Assembly (NCBI RefSeq): GCF_036946125.1
Contig: NZ_JAQIJT010000002.1
Span: forward strand, 465,001-529,000
Length of the DNA: 64,000 bases
Origin: Sphingomonas adhaesiva
GTDB taxonomy: Bacteria > Pseudomonadota > Alphaproteobacteria > Sphingomonadales > Sphingomonadaceae
Reading direction: 5' to 3'
The translations under genes and the position numbers were made by a program. The notes below the pieces were generated by a model. The model did no database searches. It saw only the letters and a list, made by a program, of their open reading frames with translations, and was not told where the DNA came from. Shown one piece after another: positions 8,445 to 23,380 of the stretch (positions are counted from its first letter, which is position 1; each line of letters starts with the position of its first letter).

Positions 8445-10526
8445 CTACAACCCGAACCGCGCCGTCACCATGACCGTTCGCGGCGTGCCGGGCATGTTGA
8501 GCAGCGGCGAGGTGCCGTGGCCCGACACGATGTAGCGGCGATCGAACAGGTTGTAGCCGTTCACCTGTAGCCGGACCGGGCCGATGTCGGCCCATGCCAG
8601 CGCATCGGCGGTGACGAAGCCGGGCAGCACCGTGGTATTGGCCGGATCGGCCCAGCGGTCGCCGACGTAATTGCCGCCCGCGCCGATGCCGAAGCGCTGC
8701 GCGATCGTCTGTGTCACGAACAGGTTCGCCTGATGTTGGGGCGTCAGCGTGGCGCGCTTGCCCACCAGCGACGGCGTGGCAGAGGCGACGACGGTCGCAT
8801 CGAGATGGGAATAGCCCGCGATCGCCTTCGTCCCGGTGGTCAGGTCGAGCTGTGCCGAGAGCTCGACGCCGCGGGTGCGCTGGGTGCCGATCGGCTGGAT
8901 CCGGTTCGTGGTGGGATCGGTGCCCTTGATCCCGGTGCGCTTCAGGACGAAGCCCGCGGCCTGCACGTTCAGCCGCCCACCCAGCAGCGTATATTTCGCG
9001 CCGATCTCGCGGTTGACGGTTTCCTCCGGGGCGATGTCGGTGTTGTTGGCGGCGAGGCCGAACTGCTCGGCGGAGGGCTGGAAGCTGCGGCTCCACGACG
9101 CGTAATAGGATTGCGCGTCGTCCGGCTGGAAGACGAGCCCGGCGCGCGGGCTCCAGTTGCGGTCGGTGCGGGCCAGCGGCGTCTGGCCGGGCAGGCGCTG
9201 CTCGGTGCGCTGGCGATAGTCGTCGTAGCGCAGGCCGACCAGCGCCTTCACGCCATGGCCGAGGTCCGCCATGTCCTGAACGTAGAGGCCGGTGGTATCC
9301 AGCCGGTTGAGCTGGCTGGCCGACAGAATGGTGAAGGTGGCGTTGTCGACCACGGGGTTCACGGGGCGCACCAGCGCGGTGGTCGCCACGATGCGCGTGG
9401 CGATCGTCCGGGCGTCCTTCACCTGCCGCGCGATCTCGATCCCGTACAGCACGGTATGGCGCATGCCGGCGAGGCGGAGCGTCTGGGTCAGCTCCGCCTG
9501 GTTCGACCAGCCTTCCTCGTCGCGGTCGATCCCGCCGTGGCTGAGCGTCACGGTGCCCGCGGCCGCATTCACCGCGCTCGGCTGCGTATTGCGGCGGCGC
9601 AGGCCGTAGTCGTAGCGGCGGAAGCCGTTGCGGAAGCTGAGATCGGCGGAGAAGCGGTGGAGGAAGGTCACCGCCTGCGACAGCACCTCGGAGCGGACCG
9701 CATCGGCATCGCGGGCGTTGGCGGCGCCGTAATAGGTCGACGGATCGACGTTCACGGGGCGGCCGTTGACCGCCGGTATGCCGAAGTCGTTGACGCGGCG
9801 GTCGACCAGATAGTCGGCCTGGATCAGCAGCGACGTGTCCTTGCCGCGGCCGAAGACGAACGAGGGGGCGAGTGCGGTGCGGCGCAGCACGCCCTGGGCG
9901 CGGAAGCTGTCGCTTTCCTGATGCGCCCCGGTGACGCGAACGCCGATCCCGCTGTCGGCATCCAGCCGGCCGAGGTCGAACTCGCCGCGATAATTGTCGT
10001 AGGAGCCGGCGGACAGGGTGACGCTGGTCACGTCGCCATCGGGCTTGCGGGTGACGCGATTGATGAGCCCGCCCGACGAACCGCGGCCATAGAGGACCGC
10101 GGCGGGCCCCTTGATGACCTCGATCCGCTCCACGTTGGACAGGTCGCGGAAGTAGAGGCCGTCGTCGCGGAAGCCGTCGACGAACTGGTCGGCGATCGCA
10201 CTGAAGCCGCGGATCGTCACCTGATCGCGCTGGCCGTCGCCCGAGGAGAAGCCGACGCCGGGGACGTTCTTCAGCGCGTCCTGTACCGACAGCGCACGCT
10301 GATCGCGCAGCACCTCGGCCGTGACGACCGCGATCGACTGCGGCACGTCGCGCAAGGGGGCGGGCACCTTCGCCAGCGCGGTGTCCTGCGGCACGTAACC
10401 GTCGCGGTCGCGCAGGCCGGTGACGACGATGTCGGTCTGCGCCGGTTCGGGCTCCGCCGCGGAGGCGGAAGGCGCAGGATTCCCGGCCGCGGCCACCAGG
10501 GCCGCAGCGATGACGAACGATGACAT
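8445..10526 (-). CDS. TonB-dependent siderophore receptor
   Basis: A 693-residue outer-membrane receptor that takes up ferric siderophores using TonB energy. A signal peptide occupies about the first 24 residues. The plug domain follows, with DVPQSIAVVTAEVLRDQ and VERIEVIKGPAAVLYGRGSSG, typical of the TonB-siderophore group (FhuA/FiuA type). The 22-stranded barrel follows and ends in aromatic ARFGL. A TonB box is plausible at TDIVVTG. Length matches the family. It is monocistronic and divergent from nothing nearby. Its start lies about 25 bases from a Fur-like site (10551-10565), so iron repression is likely. The siderophore cannot be told from sequence. Confidence 0.92.
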   Translation of the reverse strand: MSSFVIAAALVAAAGNPAPSASAAEPEPAQTDIVVTGLRDRDGYVPQDTALAKVPAPLRDVPQSIAVVTAEVLRDQRALSVQDALKNVPGVGFSSGDGQRDQVTIRGFSAIADQFVDGFRDDGLYFRDLSNVERIEVIKGPAAVLYGRGSSGGLINRVTRKPDGDVTSVTLSAGSYDNYRGEFDLGRLDADSGIGVRVTGAHQESDSFRAQGVLRRTALAPSFVFGRGKDTSLLIQADYLVDRRVNDFGIPAVNGRPVNVDPSTYYGAANARDADAVRSEVLSQAVTFLHRFSADLSFRNGFRRYDYGLRRRNTQPSAVNAAAGTVTLSHGGIDRDEEGWSNQAELTQTLRLAGMRHTVLYGIEIARQVKDARTIATRIVATTALVRPVNPVVDNATFTILSASQLNRLDTTGLYVQDMADLGHGVKALVGLRYDDYRQRTEQRLPGQTPLARTDRNWSPRAGLVFQPDDAQSYYASWSRSFQPSAEQFGLAANNTDIAPEETVNREIGAKYTLLGGRLNVQAAGFVLKRTGIKGTDPTTNRIQPIGTQRTRGVELSAQLDLTTGTKAIAGYSHLDATVVASATPSLVGKRATLTPQHQANLFVTQTIAQRFGIGAGGNYVGDRWADPANTTVLPGFVTADALAWADIGPVRLQVNGYNLFDRRYIVSGHGTSPLLNMPGTPRTVMVTARFGL

Positions 10527-10550
10527 TGATCCCCCAACGAACGATGCTGT

Positions 10551-10565
10551 TGAGAGTCGTTATCA
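10551..10565 (-). promoter_or_regulatory. Candidate Fur box upstream of the TonB receptor
   Basis: Read on the minus strand the site is TGATAACGACTCTCA, which matches 12 of 15 positions of the Fur core TGATAATGATTATCA. It lies 25 bases before the receptor start codon, where a repressor would block transcription. Confidence 0.5.
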
Positions 10566-10605
10566 GGGGAAACAGATTGTTGCAATCATTGCCGTGACGG
10601 TAACG

Positions 10606-10645
10606 AAATAAAAAGCCGCCGCCCGGCATCCCGGGCGGCGGCTAT
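10606..10645 (-). terminator. Rho-independent terminator after rpoC
   Basis: On the minus strand AGCCGCCGCCCGG and CCGGGCGGCGGCT pair in a 13-bp GC stem with a four-base loop, followed at once by TTTTTATTT. It begins 30 bases after the rpoC stop codon and ends the rpoB-rpoC transcript. Confidence 0.92.
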
Positions 10646-10674
10646 TTTCGCTAAAGCCCTGAACGGGCGGGCGA

Positions 10675-14970
<4,296 letters not shown>

Positions 14971-14989
14971 TTCTATGTCCCTGCCTCAT

Positions 14990-15095
14990 CTCCCCTCCCT
15001 GGAAGGGAGGGGCCGGGGGTGGGTGGGTGGCTCACGCAAGCGATCCGCGTGCGGCCACCCACCCCTCGATCCCCTCCCTTGAAGGGAGGGGAGGG
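14990..15095. repeat. Palindromic repeat, family A, copy 2 (rpoB-rpoC spacer)
   Basis: CTCCCCTCCCTGGAAGGGAG at the left and CCCTCCCTTGAAGGGAGGGG at the right form two hairpins, joined by the pairing GGGGGTGGGTGGG / CCACCCACCCC. It occupies nearly the whole gap between rpoB and rpoC. Polymerase must read through it to express rpoC, so it probably does not act as a strong terminator. Confidence 0.85.
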
Positions 15096-15104
15096 TAGAC
15101 TGAT

Positions 15105-19283
<4,179 letters not shown>

Positions 19284-19468
19284 AAAAGCTTGTGCCTCGT
19301 CAGCCAGTATTCACGGGCGCATGGAGACAGGAACGGAAAAAGGCCGCACGTCTGATCCCGAACGATGCGGGAGACGGCAGCCTTCAGCGTCCTGTCCTCC
19401 CCAACCCCCATACGTACGGCGCGCTGCGCGACGGCGCGTCATGTCCCGAGGCTGTGGAAAGTTCCGCG

Positions 19469-19497
19469 GATATAGGCCCAGCCCGGCACAGCGTCAA
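19469..19497 (-). promoter_or_regulatory. Strong sigma-70-type promoter for rpoB-rpoC
   Basis: On the minus strand TTGACG (19497-19492) and TATATC (19474-19469) are separated by exactly 17 bases. The predicted start is near 19462, giving an untranslated leader of about 180 bases before rpoB. The promoter also sits just upstream of the divergent PagL-like gene. Confidence 0.7.
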
Positions 19498-19546
19498 CCA
19501 TCTCCCCCGCTTTACGGCGACGTGGCGGCGGGGGTAGGGCGGGCGG

Positions 19547-20074
19547 ATGCTGCGTTTCCTGCTGTCCGCCGCGGTCCTGGCCGCCGTTCCCGCCGCTGTA
19601 CAGGCGCAGGAGGTGTTCGTCGGCGTGATGGCGCACGGGGTAAATACCCCGCTGACGTTCGATACCGGGGAGCGCGGGACCGACATCCAGCTGGGCATAC
19701 GCGGCAAGCCGGTCGCGAACGCCGGGGTGGCCTCGCTGCGGCCCTATGCCTTCGTGTCGAAGAACCTGCGTGGCAACACCAGCTTCGCGGCGGCCGGCGT
19801 GGCGCTGACGGTCGGGCTGCCGGGGTTCTTCGTGCGGCCGGGCGTCGGCATCGCGGTGCACGATGCGCCGTCGTACCGGGTCGGCGCCAACGGCTTTCGT
19901 ACCGATTACGGCAGCCGGGTGCTGTTCGAGCCGGAGCTGGGGGTGGGGTTCACGCTGCTGCCGCGCGTCACCGCCGAGGTGAACTGGACGCATCTGAGCC
20001 ATGCGCAGCTGTTCGGCGCGCAGAATCCGGGGCTCGACATGATCGGGACGCGGCTGACCCTCCGTCTGCCGTGA
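19547..20074 (+). CDS. Acyloxyacyl hydrolase, PagL-like lipid A 3-O-deacylase
   Basis: A 175-residue protein with a signal peptide (about residues 1-20, ending VQAQ) followed by beta-strand-rich sequence ending in RLTLRLP, as in a small outer-membrane barrel. The C-terminal motif THLSHAQLFGAQNPGLD fits the PagL family, where H and S two residues apart plus a later acidic residue form the catalytic site. Here H-x-S is present and the acid would be Asp instead of Glu. PagL removes the 3-O acyl chain of lipid A in the outer membrane. The gene stands opposite to rpoB inside the gap between rplL and rpoB. A short gap joins it to the next gene. Confidence 0.75.
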   Translation: MLRFLLSAAVLAAVPAAVQAQEVFVGVMAHGVNTPLTFDTGERGTDIQLGIRGKPVANAGVASLRPYAFVSKNLRGNTSFAAAGVALTVGLPGFFVRPGVGIAVHDAPSYRVGANGFRTDYGSRVLFEPELGVGFTLLPRVTAEVNWTHLSHAQLFGAQNPGLDMIGTRLTLRLP

Positions 20075-20125
20075 CGCGGTACGGGGACGGTTGACGTTCA
20101 GATTGGACCGGGTAGCGCGGGGGGC

Positions 20126-21211
20126 ATGCGTTCGCGTTTCCTTGCCTGGCCGCTCGGCGGCCTGATCCTGGCGGCGACTCCGGTCGTCGCGCAGCAGGCC
20201 GCGCCGGTGGCCACCGCCACGACCCTGCCGCCCGAGGCGGGCGCGGTGCCGCCGCCGATCAGCGTCGCGCCGGTGCTGCCGACACCGGCGCCGACGGTCG
20301 CGGTGCCGGCCGCGACGCCGCGCGCGGTGCCCGGGCCGCGTCCGACGGCGACGCCGACGCCACGCGCCGCGGAGACGCCGCGGCCGGCCGAAACGCCGCG
20401 TGCCCGGCCGACGGTGGCCGTGACCCCCACGCCATCGCCGAGCCCGACCCCGGTGGAGGTGCCTTCACCGACGCCGACGCCGGTGGCGACGGTGCCGGTC
20501 GCGGTGCCGACCCCAGCGCCGATCCCGCCGGCCGCGGAGGAGCCGCGTGCGAACACCTGGCTGTTCCCGGGGGCCCTGGTGCTGGTGCTGGCAGTCGTGG
20601 CCGGCGTATCGCTGGCGCGCCGCCGCAAACGCGCCGACGACGTGCCGGTCGAGGAAGAGGTGGTGCCGATAGCGCCGCCGGTATCGCCGCCGCCGGCCGT
20701 GGCCGTGGAACCGCGCGCGTGGCTGGCGTTCGAGCTGCGCCCGCGCCGGGCGGGCGTCAACCTGCTGACCGCGACGCTCGACGCGCAGCTGACGGTCCGC
20801 AACGAGGGCGACGCCGTGGCGGACGACGTGCGCATCGAGATACGGCTGCTGAGCGCGCGAGACGGGCAGGACGACGAACTGGCGGCGGTCTTCGCCGAGC
20901 CGGGCGGCAGGCCGGCCGCCGCGCCGTTCGCGCTGGCACCGGGCGAGGAGCGCGTGGTCGATGTGCTGGCGACGCTGTCGCGCGAGGCGATCAACGTGCT
21001 GAGCGCGGGCGGACGTCCGATGTTCGTGCCGGTCGCGGCGGTCAGCGTGCGCTATGCCAGCGGCGCGGTGCGCGGCCAGACCGCGGGGGCGTTCGCGATC
21101 GGCGTCGAGCGCGAGGGGGCGGCGAAGCTGCTGCCGTTCTGGCTCGACGGGCCGGGGCGGATGTTCGACTCGGTCGCGGCGCGCCCGCATGGCGCGACGG
21201 TGCGACGCTGA
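20126..21211 (+). CDS. Proline-rich single-pass membrane protein, unknown function
   Basis: A 361-residue protein that I do not recognise as a named family. A signal peptide (residues 1-22) precedes about 115 residues rich in Pro, Thr and Ala with repeated PTP and PTPAP motifs. A single membrane helix (WLFPGALVLVLAVVAGVSLA, about residues 143-162) with a basic RRRKR stop follows. The remaining 190 residues are a folded domain with LTVRNEGDAVADDVRIEIRL, which resembles an immunoglobulin-like or CARDB-like beta sandwich. The topology puts the Pro-rich part in the periplasm and the beta domain in the cytoplasm if the signal is cleaved. It follows the PagL-like gene by 51 bases and may share its transcript. 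Confidence 0.7.
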   Translation: MRSRFLAWPLGGLILAATPVVAQQAAPVATATTLPPEAGAVPPPISVAPVLPTPAPTVAVPAATPRAVPGPRPTATPTPRAAETPRPAETPRARPTVAVTPTPSPSPTPVEVPSPTPTPVATVPVAVPTPAPIPPAAEEPRANTWLFPGALVLVLAVVAGVSLARRRKRADDVPVEEEVVPIAPPVSPPPAVAVEPRAWLAFELRPRRAGVNLLTATLDAQLTVRNEGDAVADDVRIEIRLLSARDGQDDELAAVFAEPGGRPAAAPFALAPGEERVVDVLATLSREAINVLSAGGRPMFVPVAAVSVRYASGAVRGQTAGAFAIGVEREGAAKLLPFWLDGPGRMFDSVAARPHGATVRR

Positions 21212-21511
21212 GACTCGCGGAAGTTGACAAAGTTGACGCCACGTGGGGGCTCGGAAGGGGGCCCGCACGGGGTGGCCGGGGCCGGGCGGGGGCTGTGAGG
21301 CGCGACGGTGAGATAGAGCGTCGCGGAGGATGGCAGGTTCGGGGCGTGTAGGACAGGGGTGATGTGGCGCTGGTTGTCCGGGGCTGGGTCATGCGCCGCG
21401 TCGCTGTGGCAGGAGTCGGTCGATACGGTAGATCGGCTTCTGCGCAGGCAGGGGCTGAGGGTTGTTGCGCGTGGCGGTCGTTGTCCTGCTTGGCTCCGGG
21501 TTCCGACAGTC

Positions 21512-21670
21512 GCGAGCCTTTTGCAAAAGGCTACACCGTGCTCCTGCGCAGGCAGGAGCCCAGCGTTGCACGTCCCATAAGGCGTTGTTCCACTTGGTCC
21601 TGGGCTCCTGCCTGCGCAGGAGCACGGCATGGGCTCGGTGCTGCTGCACCCGTTTGTGCAACGGTCTCGC
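21512..21670. mobile_element. MITE-like element, family C, diverged copy
   Basis: It has the same 159-bp layout as 8155-8314: CTACACCGTGCTCCTGCGCA, the core GTCCCATAAGGCGTTGTTC, then TGCGCAGGAGCACGG. The terminal repeats are decayed (GCGAGCCTTTTGCAAAAG at left and CGTTTGTGCAACGGTCTCGC at right), which suggests an older insertion. Confidence 0.65.
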
Positions 21671-21804
21671 TATCGCTGGAACACGAGCAGGAATGGCGAG
21701 GTGGTGGCCGCTGGTCTTATCGCCGGGGGGATGATGTGCATCGCTGCGTCGGGGTCTGCGGATCTAGGATCGCGCGGGAATGACGGGTGGGGTGGATTGC
21801 GGAC

Positions 21805-21842
21805 GCGAAAAGGGGCGGCTCCCGGTGTGGGAACCGCCCCTC
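21805..21842 (-). terminator. Rho-independent terminator after rplJ-rplL
   Basis: On the minus strand GGGGCGGTTCCC and GGGAGCCGCCCC form a strong stem with a four- to five-base loop followed by TTTTCGC. It lies about 180 bases after the rplL stop codon and would keep the ribosomal-protein transcript from reaching rpoB. Confidence 0.75.
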
Positions 21843-21856
21843 TTTCTGTCGCTGGC

Positions 21857-21940
21857 CGTCATGGGAGAGCGGAAGGTGAACGATGCCCCGCATCGTTCAG
21901 ATCATGCCGGGGGCATGATCGACCTTCCGCTCCCATGACG
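21857..21940 (-). other. Three-way-junction structured element in the rplL 3' region
   Basis: The outer stem pairs CGTCATGGGAG-AG-CGGAAGGT (21857-21877) with ACCTTCCGCTCCCATGACG (21922-21940), leaving one two-base bulge. Inside are two perfect 8-bp hairpins, GAACGATGccccgCATCGTTC (21878-21898) and ATCATGCCgggGGCATGAT (21901-21919). The geometry is a closed three-way junction, which is more order than an ordinary repeat shows. It is transcribed with rplL and ends upstream of the terminator. Confidence 0.65.
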
Positions 21941-22019
21941 TCGGACGGGTGGCGGGGCCACCCGCCGGCCGGCCTTGCGGGAGTGCGGCGGGCTGGCCCG
22001 CCGTCTCTCCCGCTGCGGC

Positions 22020-22397
22020 TTACTTCAGCTCGACGGTCGCGCCGGCTTCTTCCAGCTGCTTCTTGACCTTCTCGGCCTCGTCCTTGCTCACGCCTTCCTT
22101 GACGGGCTTCGGCGCGCCCTCGACCAGGGCCTTCGCCTCGGTCAGGCCCAGGCCGGTGATCGCGCGGACTTCCTTGATGACGTTGATCTTCTTGCCACCG
22201 TCGCCGGTCAGGATCACGTCGAACTCGGTCTTCTCTTCCGCCGCCGGCGCACCAGCGCCGCCGCCGGCTGCCGGAGCCGCCGCCACCGCCGCAGCGGCCG
22301 AGACGCCCCACTTCTCTTCGAGCAGCTTCGAGAGCTCGGCGGCCTCGAGGACGGTCAGTTCGCTCAGCTGGTCAACCAGCGCGTTCAGGTCTGCCAT
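22020..22397 (-). CDS. rplL: Ribosomal protein bL12 (L7/L12)
   Basis: A 125-residue stalk protein of the large ribosomal subunit that recruits translation factors. The N-terminal dimerisation domain ([20 protein letters not shown]) is followed by an Ala/Gly hinge ([17 protein letters not shown]) and the C-terminal factor-binding domain with [20 protein letters not shown] and [19 protein letters not shown]. Length is normal. It follows rplJ by 65 bases. The transcript ends downstream with the structured 3' region and terminator at 21805-21842 instead of running into rpoB. Confidence 0.99.
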   Translation of the reverse strand: MADLNALVDQLSELTVLEAAELSKLLEEKWGVSAAAAVAAAPAAGGGAGAPAAEEKTEFDVILTGDGGKKINVIKEVRAITGLGLTEAKALVEGAPKPVKEGVSKDEAEKVKKQLEEAGATVELK

Positions 22398-22462
22398 GAT
22401 CTTACTTCCTATCTAGACGGGGACAGGGCCCCCATTCAAAAACCAGTGGATGCCGCCCGAAA

Positions 22463-22978
22463 TCAGGCCGCCTCCTTCTCCGCATACGCTGCCAGCACGC
22501 GCGCGATCTGCGCGGCCGGGGCCTGCGTGATGGTCGCCAGCTTCGTGGCGGGCGCCACGATCAGGCCGACGATCTTCGCACGCAGCTCGTCCAGCGACGG
22601 CAGCGTGGCCAGGGCCTGCACGCCCGCCACGTCGAGCGGGGTCGAGCCCATCGCGCCGCCGACGATCTCGAACTTGTCGGTCGTCTTGGCGAATTCGGCG
22701 GCCACCTTCGCGGCCGCGACCGGGTCGGTCGAGGTCGCGAGGCCGACCGGGCCGGTCAGCATGTCGCTGATCGAGCCGTAGTCGGTGCCGTCGAGCGCGA
22801 TCCTGGCAAGCTTGTTCTTGGAGACCTTGTAGACGGCGCCGGCGTCCCGCATCCGGTTGCGCAAGTCGGTCGACTGCGCCACCGTCATCCCCAGGTTGCG
22901 GGTGACGACCACCACGCCGACCTCGGAGAAGGTACGGTTGAGCTCGGCGACGGCCGCGGTCTTCTGACTACGATCCAT
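22463..22978 (-). CDS. rplJ: Ribosomal protein uL10
   Basis: A 171-residue stalk base protein that anchors bL12 dimers on 23S rRNA and usually represses its own mRNA. It begins [20 protein letters not shown], typical of alphaproteobacterial L10, with GGAG six bases upstream. A longer open frame reaches back to 23173, but that part is the untranslated leader. The C-terminal helix that binds bL12 is present ([14 protein letters not shown]). The rplK-rplA genes are not upstream in this window; a divergent phoX gene lies there instead, so rplJ starts its own transcript at the promoter 23218-23245. Confidence 0.98.
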   Translation of the reverse strand: MDRSQKTAAVAELNRTFSEVGVVVVTRNLGMTVAQSTDLRNRMRDAGAVYKVSKNKLARIALDGTDYGSISDMLTGPVGLATSTDPVAAAKVAAEFAKTTDKFEIVGGAMGSTPLDVAGVQALATLPSLDELRAKIVGLIVAPATKLATITQAPAAQIARVLAAYAEKEAA

Positions 22979-23211
22979 GCCATTCTCCACACAAAGGGAA
23001 GTGCCGCGCGACATGCGCGACCCTTCCGGGTACGAACCGCGACGCTCGCACGCCGCGATACTGTCCAGCGATGGGGAATGGGGGTGCACGGGCCGTTGCA
23101 GCAGGTGCATGGCCGAATACATCATCCTGTCCCCGTCTCGGCGGGAAATTAAGGCACCGCTGGCGCCACCCACTGTCTCGGACGGTGTGCCGGACGCAAA
23201 GGCCCGGCGAC
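22979..23211 (-). promoter_or_regulatory. Long rplJ leader, candidate L10 autoregulatory RNA
   Basis: About 230 transcribed bases lie between the predicted start and rplJ. They contain GC-rich complementary segments, such as ATGCACCTGC near GCAACGGCCCGTGCAC. rplJ leaders in many bacteria bind L10 and adjust translation. I could not match a consensus by eye, so this is suggested by position and length only. Confidence 0.35.
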
Positions 23212-23217
23212 CGCGCG

Positions 23218-23245
23218 CTCATAGCGGATTTCCGCCGCGGGTCAA
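23218..23245 (-). promoter_or_regulatory. Promoter of rplJ-rplL
   Basis: On the minus strand TTGACC (23245-23240) and TATGAG (23223-23218) are separated by 16 bases, giving a start near 23211. The -35 closely resembles that of the rpoB promoter. Confidence 0.55.
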
Positions 23246-23270
23246 GACGGTGGGGCGGGGCGGTGGCGGG

Positions 23271-23299
23271 CTGTCGCGAAGCTGACATGTTAGTGTCGC
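23271..23299 (+). promoter_or_regulatory. Three-repeat Pho box upstream of phoX
   Basis: CTGTCGC (23271), CTGACAT (23282) and GTGTCGC (23293) follow each other at exact 11-base steps, the spacing of PhoB-binding repeats (consensus CTGTCAT-N4-CTGTCAT). The site lies about 80 bases before the PhoX-type gene, in line with induction under phosphate starvation. Confidence 0.65.
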
Positions 23300-23380
23300 G
23301 CGATCGTCGTCATACCTTCATCGCGCTGCCTTTTGTCGCCGCCAATGGCGTGCCCGACACCGTTTGCGGGGGAAGAGCAC

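Larger units (their letters stand above)
21212..22019. other. Gene-free 0.8 kb spacer between the unknown + gene and rplL
   Basis: No supported gene lies here. From left to right it holds about 300 bases with nothing recognised (including GTTGACAAAGTTGAC, a short direct repeat near 21224), the family C element (21512-21670), the rplL terminator (21805-21842), a three-stem structured element (21857-21940) and more GC hairpins up to the rplL stop codon. Confidence 0.7.
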
